Positions 35,401 through 45,928 of a stretch of 64,000 nt of DNA are shown here, piece after piece. The translations under genes were made by a program, and so were the position numbers. The stretch comes from Iris pallida (lineage: Eukaryota > Streptophyta > Magnoliopsida > Asparagales > Iridaceae), in NCBI GenBank assembly GCA_029216955.1, contig JANAVB010004000.1:4029083-4093082 (forward strand), read 5' to 3'. The first letter of the stretch is position 1. Every line of letters starts with the position of its first letter. The notes beneath the pieces were generated by a model that saw only the letters and a list, made by a program, of their open reading frames with translations, searched no databases and was not told the origin of the DNA.

Positions 35401-35459
35401 TGTGTAGCTGGCATGTATACGTATCCTAGTCCTACGTATTTTGGGACTGGGGCGTTACT
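32440..35459 (+). mobile_element. Solo LTR S (3020 bp) inserted in element O
   Basis: It begins TGTAAGGACCCTG and ends GGGGCGTTACT. It is flanked by perfect GACCT duplications at 32435-32439 and 35460-35464, and one copy rejoins the O reading frame (EVGP then TLCFPEQPV). There is no internal region, so it is a solo LTR left by recombination between two LTRs. The terminal CA is CT here, an apparent mutation. It carries TTTTCAG (about 34330), the GGCAAG hairpin (34435-34451), a four-copy tandem repeat (34694-34920), GAGGACCTGGTGATCTCTCC near 35020, and the end phrase CCTACGTATTTTGGGACTGG shared with the A LTR. Short open frames inside it are not genes. Confidence 0.93.
34694..34920 (+). repeat. 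Four-copy tandem repeat (about 54-66 bp unit) in solo LTR S
   Basis: Copies start near 34694, 34760, 34825 and 34879. Each contains a version of TCTCTAGATCGGGAGCGTCC followed by AATGGCGTTACGGTG and a GAGACTT stretch. Copies 1 and 2 are nearly identical; copies 3 and 4 have diverged. It could be a binding-site array or replication slippage. Confidence 0.88.
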
Positions 35460-35638
35460 GACCTACTCTCTGCTTTCCAGAGCAGCCTGTGGAGATTCTG
35501 GATCATCGTGAGAAGGTGCTCCGGAACCAAGTTATTCATTTGGTTCGTGTCGCATGGAGGCATCACTCTCCAAGTGAGTCTACCGGAAAGAGAGAGGACG
35601 AGATGCGGGAGCGTTATCCTTATCTCTTCGAGTCTTGA
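35460..35638 (+). pseudogene. Element O chromodomain-like C-terminus
   Basis: After the S insertion the O reading continues TLCFPEQPVEILDHREKVLR, then NQVIHLVRVAWRHHSPSEST and EDEMRERYPYLFES, and ends at TGA 35636-35638. This is the integrase-linked chromodomain tail of Tekay chromoviruses, homologous to 29041-29190 in A and 49385-49560 in D. It is followed by the O polypurine tract. Confidence 0.88.
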
Positions 35639-35685
35639 GGTATTTTTTTCTTTGTTCTTTCTACTTGGTTGTGCTAGTTTGCTCT

Positions 35686-35721
35686 AATTTCTAGGACGAA
35701 ATTTTTTTAGGAGGGTAGATT
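35686..35721 (+). promoter_or_regulatory. Pre-PPT hairpin and polypurine tract of element O
   Basis: AATTTCT-AGGA-CGAAATT (35686-35703) is followed by TTAGGAGGGTAGAT immediately before the LTR start. Confidence 0.75.
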
Positions 35722-35927
35722 TGTCACCCCCACTTTCCTGAATAGGGCTAATATGGTTATTTACATTACTTCCTTATTTTAATATTATTTAAATAATATT
35801 GTTAGTGTTTTTATATTATTATTTAAATAGGTATTTTATTGATAGAGATTTTATTTGTAAAATCTTTAATATATTTAAATAAATATATAAAATAAAATAT
35901 TTAGTTTTCGTTTATAAATAAATTCAG

Positions 35928-36000
<73 letters not shown>

Positions 36001-36005
<5 letters not shown>

Positions 36006-36420
36006 CTCTCCGGCGCTCTCTCCGGCTTCGGCCGGAGGGCACTCCACCGCCCGGGTGGTAGCCGCCGCCCCCGTCAGCCGCTCCCCCTCTCCTCCCCTTC
36101 CTTCCCCCCTCCCTCATGTTCATCGCTCCTCCTCCCCTCGGGCATCACCGGGCCTCTCCCGGCCAGCCCTGTCGTCTCTTGACCGCCGTTGCCGGAGAAC
36201 CGCCGTCTCTTGGCCTCCGCGGCCGGCTCAGGGCTCTGCGCCGGGGGGAGCACGAGGCTCCTCGAGCCGCGCGCTTCTCTCCCTCGGGCAGCACGCCCCA
36301 TCGGCCAGCGCGCCCACGTGGGGCTGCGTGCCCCCTCTCCCTCGTATTTTCAAAGTTGCACCGAACCCGAGGGCTACGAGCCTACACCCTCCCCCGTTTC
36401 GGGCCTTGTACCCGCTGACC
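36001..36420. other. GC-rich block inside the O LTR
   Basis: About 420 bp of CCG/CTC-rich sequence sits between a TA microsatellite and AT-rich sequence. Open frames exist on both strands (for example 36055-36480 on plus) but encode only Pro/Ser/Arg/Ala-rich text expected from composition. No domain was recognised. It may be captured host sequence or a CpG-rich LTR promoter. Confidence 0.6.
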
Positions 36421-36591
36421 CGCGTTAATTTTTTTTATAATGATTTTCAGTGTTTACAAAAAAAGAAAAGAAAAAAATAATCTATTCTGATGTTAGGATC
36501 TGTGTTAAGGGCGCTGCCCTACTTTTGTAGGAACTTGGGCTATCTCCCGGTTCTAACCTTGTTATTTCTTTTTCAATGAAGGCGTTAGCCA

Positions 36592-36592
36592 T

Positions 36593-36635
<43 letters not shown>

Positions 36636-36796
36636 GAATTTTCACAAAATCCAAACCCTAGCGTCACCCCCAATCCAGCGTACGTCCCAACGTCGCCGTC
36701 GACCCACCCGCGGTCGTCCATCGCCGGGAAATGCACAACGGGCAGCCCACCCTCGCACGGGAAACTGTCAGCGAAGAGCCAACTTCGGGAATAGAA

Positions 36797-36840
<44 letters not shown>

Positions 36841-37013
36841 GGAGAGAGAGAGAGGTATTTTCACAAAATCCAAACCCTAGCCGTCACCCCAACCCAGCGT
36901 ACGCCCCAACGTCGCCGTCGACCCACCCGCGGCCGTCCATCGCCGAAAAACGCGCAACGGGCAGCCCACCCGCGCACGGGAAACTGTCAGCGAAGAGCCA
37001 ACTTCGGGAATAG
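36592..37013. repeat. Tandem duplication of about 205 bp in the O LTR
   Basis: Unit 1 (36592-36793) and unit 2 (36796-37013) each consist of a TA run, a GA run, TTTTCACAAAATCCAAACCC, a CGTCGCCGTCGACCCACCCG core, and GGGAAACTGTCAGCGAAGAG ending in TTCGGGAATAG. The two units differ by scattered substitutions and microsatellite length. Confidence 0.92.
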
Positions 37014-38363
37014 TTTTCTCCTTCCTCGCTTCGTCGTTTTGCGAACCACTTGGTCATGTATGATCCTAACATATACACCTTTAATTTCCTTCAAGTAGTT
37101 CGTGCCGATTCGCACCATGTGCGACAAAAAACGAGTTCCAAAATCGAGAAAAAACTCGATTTTCTGGGTTTAGAAACTGTCCCGAAACCCCAACTTTGTG
37201 GCCGATTTGCGACCAGCGTGTTGCGAGTTTTCAAAATCGGTTTAAAGAGACTTGTAGACAACCTATAGGGATTTAAAACCCTTTTTGTAGAATTGAATTT
37301 CATGCACTGTACAGAATGTTATTGGTTTGTGAATTTGGAGAAAAAAACTGATTTTTAAAACTGAATTTTTAGAAAAATTGTCCCGATACGCGGTCCGTCC
37401 CGTCAATCCGGGCAACGTGGTCGCGAATCGAAAGTAACGAAAGGTCCGTATTGACTTTATGGACATGCGGACTTTGACGGAATTCAAATTGGTTGCGTGT
37501 GCGCGACGAATTTGATCCGTATCCGTCGAATTTTCTCGTATCGGGCTTTTTCAAAATTTTTTAATTACTTTGTGCACACTCATCAAATCACGACAAAATT
37601 TATGCCATTGGACTCGAAATATTTTTTTGGTCCTATATGCCAAGTTTGGTCCGATTCTGAGACGGTCGATCGAAACGCTATTTTGGCGGGTCCGCGACCC
37701 GATCCAACGGGTGAATTTGTGCACGGTCCACCGGAATCTAACTTTGGACATACGGTTGGGTTCATCTTGTCAAATCGGACCTGTAGACATATAGTTTGAT
37801 GACTTTAGAGACCGTAGGTTCTGGCATATTTTTCGGTACAAAGTGGGTCCAACGGCGGATACCATTTTGACCTAAAATTATCGTTTTACCCCTGTGTCCA
37901 GAATTAGACTTATGGATAGGTGTTTCTAGCTAATTTGACCATTCAGAGAATGTTGGTAATGTTTGTTTCAGTATTAGGAGACTGTTATGCGAGTTGACCG
38001 TTCGTGGCTCATTGAGTGGTGTGTAATTTCGATTTTCTCAGCTCAGGACAACAGGCAAGTATATTCTCTGATAGTTTTCATTGCTTTAATATCTACTATA
38101 CCCGATTCAGTTGTAGTGTTATACTTGATTCCCGGCACGAGGATACACGGACTAGTATACGTAAATCTCGTCATGAGATATCATTCCCGGTTTACCTGGT
38201 ATATGAGTACATTATTCGGTATTATTTCCTGTACTTGTATAGACACCAATTTGGAAGTGGCTGGCCCCCTGCTTTTCGAATCTCGTGTCATGACCTGTCA
38301 TGTCTGTATCCATTATACTATTCTCGGATGGGGAGTTATTAGAGGTTATGTGATCATTACCCC

Positions 38364-38510
38364 TACTTGTTTATTACTTGTGCATAGCTCCACCCTCACC
38401 ACACGTAGGGTGTAGCCTGACCTTATACTACTTGTGCATAGCTTTTCATTTTGGCCGGCCTGATCCCTATACTATTATACTACTTGTGCATAGCCGGTCA
38501 AATGGAACAG
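38364..38510. repeat. Threefold ACTACTTGTGCATAGC repeat in the O LTR
   Basis: The phrase TACTTGTGCATAGC occurs near 38367, 38429 and 38480, each followed by a divergent spacer ending in CCTGATC or CCTGACC. It is an imperfect minisatellite of roughly 50-60 bp period. Confidence 0.75.
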
Positions 38511-39264
38511 CCTGATCTTGACCCAAGCCGATCATATAACGCTCTAATATCTCATGGCACTTTATTTTTATGTTTACATCATACCTCAGATTACTTTCAT
38601 TGTTTATATTCTAGTTTTATCTTATATCTCACACATGACATGATATCCAGTTCTCTTGTACCATTTTACTTTCAGTCTTGATATTCCATCTTGTATTTCA
38701 TTATGATTGTCTCTTATAGTATTTGTCAATTCACATGGAATTGTTGTTGGTGTTTGTACTTGCTCATATCCTGACAGGATAACCTCTATTATTTTTCAGA
38801 GGATTTAGATGCAAATTGCCCGACCTACTACGGGTTTGGCATAGATGGAGCCTACGACCAGGACCAACCTGTGGACCCGATGCTCGTAAAGGACGCACCG
38901 CCGGTAATGACCTAGTTTACCTAGATTTTGTCTTGATTACATTCCAGTTTGATACTTTGAGACTTGTAGTATTTATTTTGGGATATTATTTTATGTCTTG
39001 GCCTCTGAACTTGTGATATCAACTCAGCGTTATTTCAGACTATTTATCTCATCTTTACTTTTATCTTTATCATCGTGTTTATCTTCCTTAGAATTATGTG
39101 ATTGAGTTGTGGTTATATTCCTCCATACGGAGATGACAGGTTATATTTGTGTCTTAGATTCTATATATTCTAGATGACCTTTACAGCGTTCTACCGCCGA
39201 TACTGCGGCGTAGGCTGGATGTACCCACGTGCTCGTGCCCCTAAACAGGGCGCGGGTCATGACA

Positions 39265-41395
39265 CCAATGCCTAAGACCGTAACAAATGTGCGAAGTTTC
39301 TTAGGATTGGCAGGATAATACAGAAGGTTCGTATCAGACTTTGCAAGACTCTCAACACCCATGACCCGCTTGACACGAAAGGATGTGCCATTCGTCTGGT
39401 CGGTAGAGTGCCAGGCATCATTTGAGAATTTGAAGCAGAAGTTGACCACAACACCTATTCTTACATTACCAGTTGGACCCAGAGACTTTACTGTATATTG
39501 TGACGCATCAGGAAAGGAGCTTGGGTGTGTCCTAATGCAACATGGGAAGGTGATAACGTATGCATCTAGGCAACTTCGAGACCACGAGAAGAATTATCCG
39601 ACTCATGACTTGGAGTTGGCAGCAGTAGTATTTGCTTTAAAGTTATGGAGGCATTACTTGTACGATGATCGAGTAGACATGTACACAGACCACAAAAGTC
39701 TGAAGTACATCTTTACTCAGAAGGAACTGAACATGAGACAGAGAAGATGGTTAGAGTTGATTAAGGATTATGACATAGAGCTTCAGTATCATCCAGGCAA
39801 GGCTAATGTGGTAGCAGACGCTCTTAGCAGAAGAGGCAGCAAATTTATGTTGACATCACAAAAATACATTTTAGAAGATCTTCAAGAGATGGGCATCGAG
39901 GTTATACTTCCTAGTAATATAGGAATTCTGGCAAGTCTACGAGTTCAATTCGACTTGGTAGACAGGATTAAGGCAGCTCAGGCACAGGACCCAAGGATTC
40001 AGAAGCTTAGGACAGAATGTGAGTCAGGACTCAGAAAGGAGATGAAAATTCATGAAGATGGGACACTTAGATTTGGATCACGTCTATGTGTGTCGAGTGG
40101 AGATATCAGACATGAGGTTATGACAGAAGCCCACAGTTTCCAGTATTCTATACACCCCGGAAGGACCAAAATGTACAACGATATCAAGCAACACTTCTGG
40201 TGGAACGGAATGAAGAGGGAGATAGCTAGATTCGTTTTTCATTGCTTAATATGTCAGCAAGTGAAGGCAGAACAACAGAGGCCAGCTGGATTATTACAAC
40301 CGCTTCCTATCCCGGTATGGAAGTTGGAGCATATCACAATAGACTTTGTGACCGGTTTACTGAGATCACCAAGTGGTAAGGATGCTATTTGGGTGATAGT
40401 GGATCGGCTTACGAAGGTGGCACATTTTCTTTCTTTTAGAGTAGGGCAATCTACAGAAAAGTTGGTAGAGTTGTATATGCAGCAGATAGTCAGGCAGCAT
40501 GGGGTCCCTGTCAGCATTGTATCAGATAGAGATACCCGTTTTATATCATATTTCTGGAAGAGTTTACATCAGAGCCTGGGTACTAAGTTAAGATTTAGTA
40601 CGGCTTAACACCCACAGATGGACGGGTAATCAAAAAGAATAATTCAGACTTTAGAAGATATGTTACGAGCTTGCACCCTAGATTTTGGAGGATCTTGGGA
40701 GGGTCACATGCACTTACTCGAATTCTCGTACAACAACAGTTATCAAGCCGGTATCCAGATAGCACCATTCGAAGCACTATATGGTAAGAAGTGCAGGTCG
40801 CCACTGGCATGATATCGGGGAGAGGAAGATGTTAGGCCCAGAGATGATTATTCAGAAGGTTGAAGTGGTTAAGGGGATTAGAGAGCGACTTCGAGTTGCG
40901 CAAGATCGGCATCGCTATTGGGCAGACCAGCATCGTAGGCCGTTAGAATTTTCTGTTGGGGACCACATGTTCTTACGGATCTCGTCTACTCGTGGGATCA
41001 TTCGATTTGGTGTTTGCGGGAAGTTGAGTCCACGATACATGGGCCCATTTGTCATCCTCGATAGGGTAGGCGATGTTGCTTATCGTTTGTCCCTTCCACC
41101 TTTGTTACGAGAGGTGCATGATGTGTTTCATGTATCTTAGTTACAGAGGTATGTATCAGACCCAAGCCATATCTTCGATCATTCTGAGCTGGTTGTTGGT
41201 ACCAACATGTCTTAAGAGGAACAGCCTGTGTCCATTTTGGACCGAAGGGAGAAGATACTCAAGAACCGAACAATTAGCCTTGTCCGTGTTGCTTGGGGTC
41301 ATCACTCCTTATGAGAGTCAACGTGGAAACGTGAGGATGATATCCGATCACGGTATCCGCACCTATTTGACTCACAAGGTATATTTTTTTCATGT
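39265..41395 (+). pseudogene. pol: Element C pol 3' part: RT end, RNase H, integrase, chromodomain
   Basis: The sequence starts inside RT (VRSFLGLAG, then a TAA at 39316-39318, then YRRFVSDFA). RNase H follows ([38 protein letters not shown]), then the integrase zinc-binding part (SIHPGRTKMYND, CLICQQVKAEQQ) and core (IDFVTGL, SDRDTRF). In the third catalytic motif a TAA (40627-40629) precedes SKRIIQ, so the glutamate expected there is lysine (40633-40635). A deletion near 40808 shifts the frame. GPY/F (RYMGPFVILDRVGDVAYRL) and chromodomain text follow, with stops at about 41138 and 41214 and near 41312. It is closest to element D in the window. The 5' half is not in the window because O inserted here. 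Confidence 0.92.
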
Positions 41396-41575
41396 ACCTT
41401 GATTGTCTTGATTCCTCATGCTTATCACCCTATGAGTAAAAATTGTTTAATATTGTAGATTGATAAATATAGATATATTACTTGCTATTGATATTGTAAG
41501 ATGACTGTTTGCTCGCTAGAATTGCTTGTACTTAGATTAGTCTAGCTCTGATGTTTCTAGCCTGCTTGGATTTGA

Positions 41576-41612
41576 AATTTCGAGGACAAAATTTTTCTAA
41601 GGAGGGTAGAGA
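41576..41612 (+). promoter_or_regulatory. Pre-PPT hairpin and polypurine tract of element C
   Basis: AATTTCG-AGGA-CAAAATT (41576-41593), then CTAAGGAGGGTAGAGA directly before the 3' LTR. Confidence 0.75.
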
Positions 41613-44339
41613 TGTCACTCCCCGTTCCCGGGATACGTATTTTTAATAATTGTACTATTGATTATATTTATTTAGTATTTATCATGCATTTATTTTGTAT
41701 TTAATTCCTTTAATTACATGCTAATTATTTTATGTATCTTATTTTCTGCTTTTGCTTAACTCTTGGTTTATTTTGGTTCATGAGGAACCAACTCGGTTTG
41801 GCTTGGTTCATCATGATAAAGGGGTGGATGGCCTAGATTGTGTGGGGGAAGGAATGGGTGATGGAGATCAAACATGACTTGATATATATACCCCTTTACT
41901 TTTCTCTCTCCTCACAACTTCCATTTTATTTCCTTCACCAAAACCCTAATCCAATTTAGAGAGGCAAGTACACCTTGCACACCATGAGGGATTTCATGCA
42001 TTCCTATTTATTTTTAGTCCATGTTGTTCTCCTCTTTCTATACAAGTTTAGGTCTTGAAGTTTTTGATTTCCATGGATTGTTGTGTGTAGATCTAAGTTT
42101 ATGCAAATCTTGGTTTTCTTGGATTTTGATCTCTCAAACTTTATTCTTTTCAAGTTTTGATTGTTCCATGTTGTAGAGAATTTGATTTTACTCAAGTTAG
42201 ACCTTTGAAAACCCGGATTTCAAATTATTTTGAATGATTTATGGACTTTAGAAGTTCATGGGTTCTATGGTTCTTCTTCTCGGGTTGGAGAAAAAGAACA
42301 GTATGTGGGCGCATGGTATCTTATGCGCCCACAGTAACTTAGCCACTGTTATGCGCCCAAGCCATGCTATGCGCCCAAGCCATGCTGTGCGCCCAAGCCA
42401 TGTTATACGCCCAAGCCACTGCTATGCGCCCAAGCCATGCTATGTGCCCAAGTCATGCTATGTGCCCAAGCCATGTTATACGGCCAAGGCATTCTATGCA
42501 CCCAAAAGAATTACTATGTTCCCAAAAGACTGTCATGCTCCCAAGGGAATTACTATGCTCCTAGAGGGACTGCTATGCGCCCTCAGTAAATCAGTACATT
42601 TTCCACCTGTGTACACATAACAGTCATTTCAGTCCACGTATTTCGCTAAATTTACGCCATCTGTCTTATCTCGTGCATTTCGCTGGATTACACTACTTGA
42701 TGCATGATAGTAGTTTAATACATATTGTTGTGTGGAGTGTGCCCCATGTCTTGATTGGCTTGTGGGCACCTGTATCATTGGTACTTAACCCGGATAGTTA
42801 TAGACTCGACCATACTAAATACTAGTTTGACTTTCATACCTTGTCCCGAATTGACATTGATTGTTACCTTGGCTAAGTGATTGATCATGCGTTCCTAATT
42901 GGAACTAAAAGACTGGCTAGTTGTCTTATTGAATTGATTGAGACACGATCGTATATGAACCATGAACCATTGAGATCGACTAGCCAATCCCGAACGTTGG
43001 CATATGGACACGTGCAGGCTTCAACTTATTTCTACAAAAGCAGCATGTGTATGTTACAATCAAGGCATGATTATTCCGTAGCTAGGTTTGATTGTTGCAT
43101 TACACTATATAAGACCTACAACCTAACCGTACGGGCATCGTTATAGAGTTATGCATATCGTACTCTGTACGAAAGTACTCATTCTGAATGACCATGATCC
43201 ACGGCATGAGATTTCAATTAATATAGGGACTATTAAGTTAAATAAAATAACTATTGCATGGAGAGTATGGATTCCCGAGTTCTTACATGGCAGCCATCTC
43301 AGGATAATTAGTGCTCCAACATGCCGGTTGGTTCCCATGGATACTGTAAACCTGCCACACGGGCAGGAAGTGGTATATGTTTATATATTTTTATATATTG
43401 GTGACGGACATCCCGCTAGGATACATCTAATTCATGATTGGCGCAATTGATTATTGGGTAGACTAGCCTTGCTTGTACATTGTAAGAACTGAGGAATCCC
43501 TTATTGCATGTTTCCAGGATAACTTGGAACTTACAGTTAGCAAGCCGTAGTAGTCGTATTGCCGTTTAATCTGATTTGTTTGTGTATTGTACCTACTCTG
43601 TTAAATACTGAGATGAGCAGAATGTCAGGACATGACGGGTCAACTTCTGTCCTTGTTTGGTTGGGAAGTTGGCTTGAAGTATCGTGATGTTCTGTGAATC
43701 CCAGTAGCAAACAGAGACATTATTTATCATATTCTTAACCCTTATCACTGGTTTTAATTCTTCATGTCGTGCTTCCTTTGTGGTACTTGCTATTTGAGGT
43801 CTAACCTCTCTAGTTTTGTATGGCCAGATTTAGAGCCAGCACCCGAGGACTCAGCTTACTTCCCCCCCCCCAAGATGGTCAATACTAGAGGGATGATCAC
43901 AGGAGGACACGAGTGGGTTCCTTGCTTTCCTGCTCATTTGTTACTTACTTTACTTTTTGCCGCTTGGTACCGACATGTTAGTCAGACTGTCTTGCACTTA
44001 CTTTTACATAATTGTTACTAAGTCAAACTGCAGCTGATAACGATTGTGTATACCTTGTTATTTCATCTGGCTATGTTTTGTAAAGCCAGATCTCAAGAAT
44101 ATTTTGACTGAGCATTTGGGACGTCGTACTATTTATTCTTACATGTTCTCTACTTACTGCTTTTTATTGAATGATTGGGACAATAGAGGTTGAGTGACCC
44201 TAGTGAGACTTGTATGTAGTATGCACCCCATTGTCTTGTAGACAACATTGATCATATTATACGGTATTCATCTACCCGTAATACGTAGCTGGCTGAGTCA
44301 TTCTCCCGCTCTCCGGTATTCTGGATCTGGGGCGTGACA
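41613..44339 (+). repeat. 3' LTR of element C (2727 bp)
   Basis: It begins TGTCACTCCCC and ends TCTGGGGCGTGACA. A TATA-like GATATATATA (41881-41890) is followed about 80 bases later by the GGCAAG hairpin (41964-41980). A minisatellite of TATGCGCCCAAG words follows (42304-42580). The stretch 42000-42240 is homologous to the D LTR (minus strand, 48590-48800), so C and D are sister families. No gene was recognised. The sequence after 44340 is unrelated to the LTR. Confidence 0.9.
42304..42580 (+). repeat. TATGCGCCCAAG minisatellite with leading hairpin in the C LTR
   Basis: It opens with a perfect hairpin of 11-bp arms, TGTGGGCGCAT (42304-42314) and ATGCGCCCACA (42323-42333). About nine copies of an 18-bp unit, CTATGCGCCCAAGCCATG, follow and become progressively degenerate. 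The D LTR has a TGCGCAGGGTGCCAAG array at the equivalent place, so the site is repeat-prone in both families. Confidence 0.88.
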
Positions 44340-45197
44340 TCATAGGACACCCCTATAACACCCTATCACTATTTCGAGGAGCCGCAGCCCCAAATTTGGT
44401 CGGTACAAGGCGCCGAAGGAACCCAAAATCGACCAAACTCGTGTTGAATTTGTCACAACAGGTATGCTATTTTGCATCTAAGGTTTCGTGTACTTTCTGA
44501 CATCATCTTTTCGTGAAACTAAAACTAATGGAAATATCTATGTGTCTATTTCTATATCCAACTGGCCATCCACACAGTTTCAAACGGTTTGTTCGGGGCG
44601 TCTATTCTATAAAAGGTGTCCAGAATAGACCAGTTCTTTTGTGTATAAGTTTTCGACCACTTCTGAACCACTTCTGTTGGCCCATTGGTCATGGTCGAAC
44701 CAGATATTAATAATTGAACTAACCCTGTCTCGATATAAGGGCTAATTGGACGAATAACGACAGTTTGTGCCTGCTTCGTTCAAGTCTTTGGAACTTTGAG
44801 GTGTATTTGTCGTCGTGTCTGTATTTTAATTATCAATGAACTTTCGTATTTTATTGATTCTAGGAATACATTGTAAACAACATCGTACTGGCAAATAGGC
44901 TACCCAAAAAATATTTTCAAAATACCCTTTCAATTTGAAAATAAGCCCACTCACAAAGCCCAAAACTACTTCTTAAACTGCTTGAAAATTGGAAAGCCCA
45001 AAAACTTGAGTTACAAACCCAAAACCAAACCAATTTTGGACTAGCAAAATTCGGTACAAATTTGCCCCGAATTCAACTACCTGAACGTTGGATTTTTAAA
45101 CTCAGTATTCCTGCAGTTACGGATGCAACGGCTATATGCCGAGATTCTCTCATAGAATTCTGTCCGAATTTTACCCGAATTCTACCTTAAGAAATCC
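44340..45197 (+). other. Non-coding flank of C, probably upstream or U3 sequence of element E
   Basis: No coding domain or known repeat was recognised. It begins TCATAGGACACCCC right after the C LTR. A possible LTR start, TGTAAACAACATCG, lies near 44870, which would give E an LTR of about 1.05 kb ending at 45924. The 3' LTR of E is outside the window, so this boundary is a guess. The C insertion may lie within or just before the E LTR. Confidence 0.4.
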
Positions 45198-45206
45198 TAT
45201 AAATAG
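45198..45206 (+). promoter_or_regulatory. TATA box of element E
   Basis: TATAAATAG in the context CCTATAAATAGAG is followed by a CT-rich start region (ATCTCTTCTCTCTAAG). It lies 730 bases before the putative PBS, which is consistent with the R/U5 part of an LTR. Confidence 0.65.
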
Positions 45207-45349
45207 AGAAGAAATTCTACCATTTTAACCCACTCATTCACTTTTATATCTCTTCTCTCTAAGCTTACTACGATCTTCTAAAGCACCTCTGAGCTTTCAA
45301 TTTCAAATCCCAAGCCAGTTACAATCCTCTAGTCGATTTGCCAGTGCGT

Positions 45350-45923
45350 GTGGACACACACAAAAAAGAAGAACAAACGCTGTCTTTTCTTATTGGCGCA
45401 AGGCTTTGGGCGCATGCTTGGTGAAGCGGCGATGTTTTCTTCCAGTTTTGTAATCGGAGTGTCAACAGACTAAAGGAGAAACTGCCACTCGATCTCCATC
45501 GTCCCATTCCCCAGAATTCTTTTTGTACTCGGGAATCCTCAGCGCAGGATCTCTCAGGCGTACTCGATTTGTGGTGCCTTGAGCCAATAAGAAAAGACGG
45601 CGTATCTTTTTCTTTTTTGTGTGTGTCCACAAAAATATTTTTGTGGACACACACAAAAAAGAAGAAGAAACAAAGTCTTTTCTTATTGGCGCATAGCTTT
45701 GGGCGCATGCTTGGTGAAGCGACGCTATTTTCTCCCAGTTTTATAATTGGAGTGTCAACAGAGTAAAGAAGCAACAGCCGCTCGATCTCCATCGTCCCAT
45801 TCCCCATAATTCTTTTTGTACTCGGGGATCCTCGACGCAGGATCTCTCAGGCGTACTCGATTTTTGGTGCCTTGCGCCAATAAGAAAAGACAACGTTTCT
45901 TCTTCTTTTTTGTGTGTGTCCAC
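45350..45923. repeat. Two 281-bp direct-repeat modules, each bounded by about 55-bp inverted repeats
   Basis: Module 1 (45350-45630) and module 2 (45643-45923) have equal length and are separated by the palindromic AAAAATATTTTT. Each begins GTGGACACACACAAAAAAG and continues through a stretch reading TCTTTTCTTATTGGCGCA; each ends with the reverse complement of that text (45576-45630 and 45869-45923). Each module could fold back on itself, and the pair could also form one large cruciform. The middle part holds TTTGGGCGCATGCTTGGTGA and TCGGAGTGTCAACAG. The second module ends at the putative LTR end CCACA. A partial inverted third copy lies at 46379-46432. Confidence 0.85.
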
Positions 45924-45928
45924 AAAAA

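Larger units (their letters stand above)
35722..39264 (+). repeat. 3' LTR of element O (3543 bp)
   Basis: It begins TGTCACCCCC and ends GCGGGTCATGACA, after which a different pol gene (element C) starts abruptly. In order it holds a TA tract (35931-36001), a strongly GC-rich block (36001-36420), a 205-bp tandem duplication (36592-37013), the module shared with A and F (37380-37975, ending TGTTTCAG), AGGCAAGTA at 38053, a triplicated ACTACTTGTGCATAGC phrase (38364-38510) and the LTR-end hairpin near 39193. The O 5' LTR is outside the window, so its TSD cannot be checked. Confidence 0.9.

Noticed and set aside
36055..36480. 141-codon Pro/Ser/Arg-rich open frame that might be a host gene exon
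   Set aside because: Open frames exist on both strands here, as expected from GC-rich sequence, no domain is visible, and the block lies inside an LTR.
36480..36590. Possible LINE or SINE 3' tail (TTATTTCTTTTTCAATGAA) before a TA run
   Set aside because: Too short, no poly-A tail or TSD, and the following TA/GA tract is part of the local tandem duplication.
42304..42580. CRISPR-like regularly spaced repeats
   Set aside because: Contiguous degenerate minisatellite in a plant LTR without unique spacers or cas genes; the same applies to 10873-11186 and 34694-34920.
45319..45807. 162-codon minus-strand frame at the E leader
   Set aside because: It runs through the 281-bp modules, and its protein repeats because the DNA repeats; no domain.
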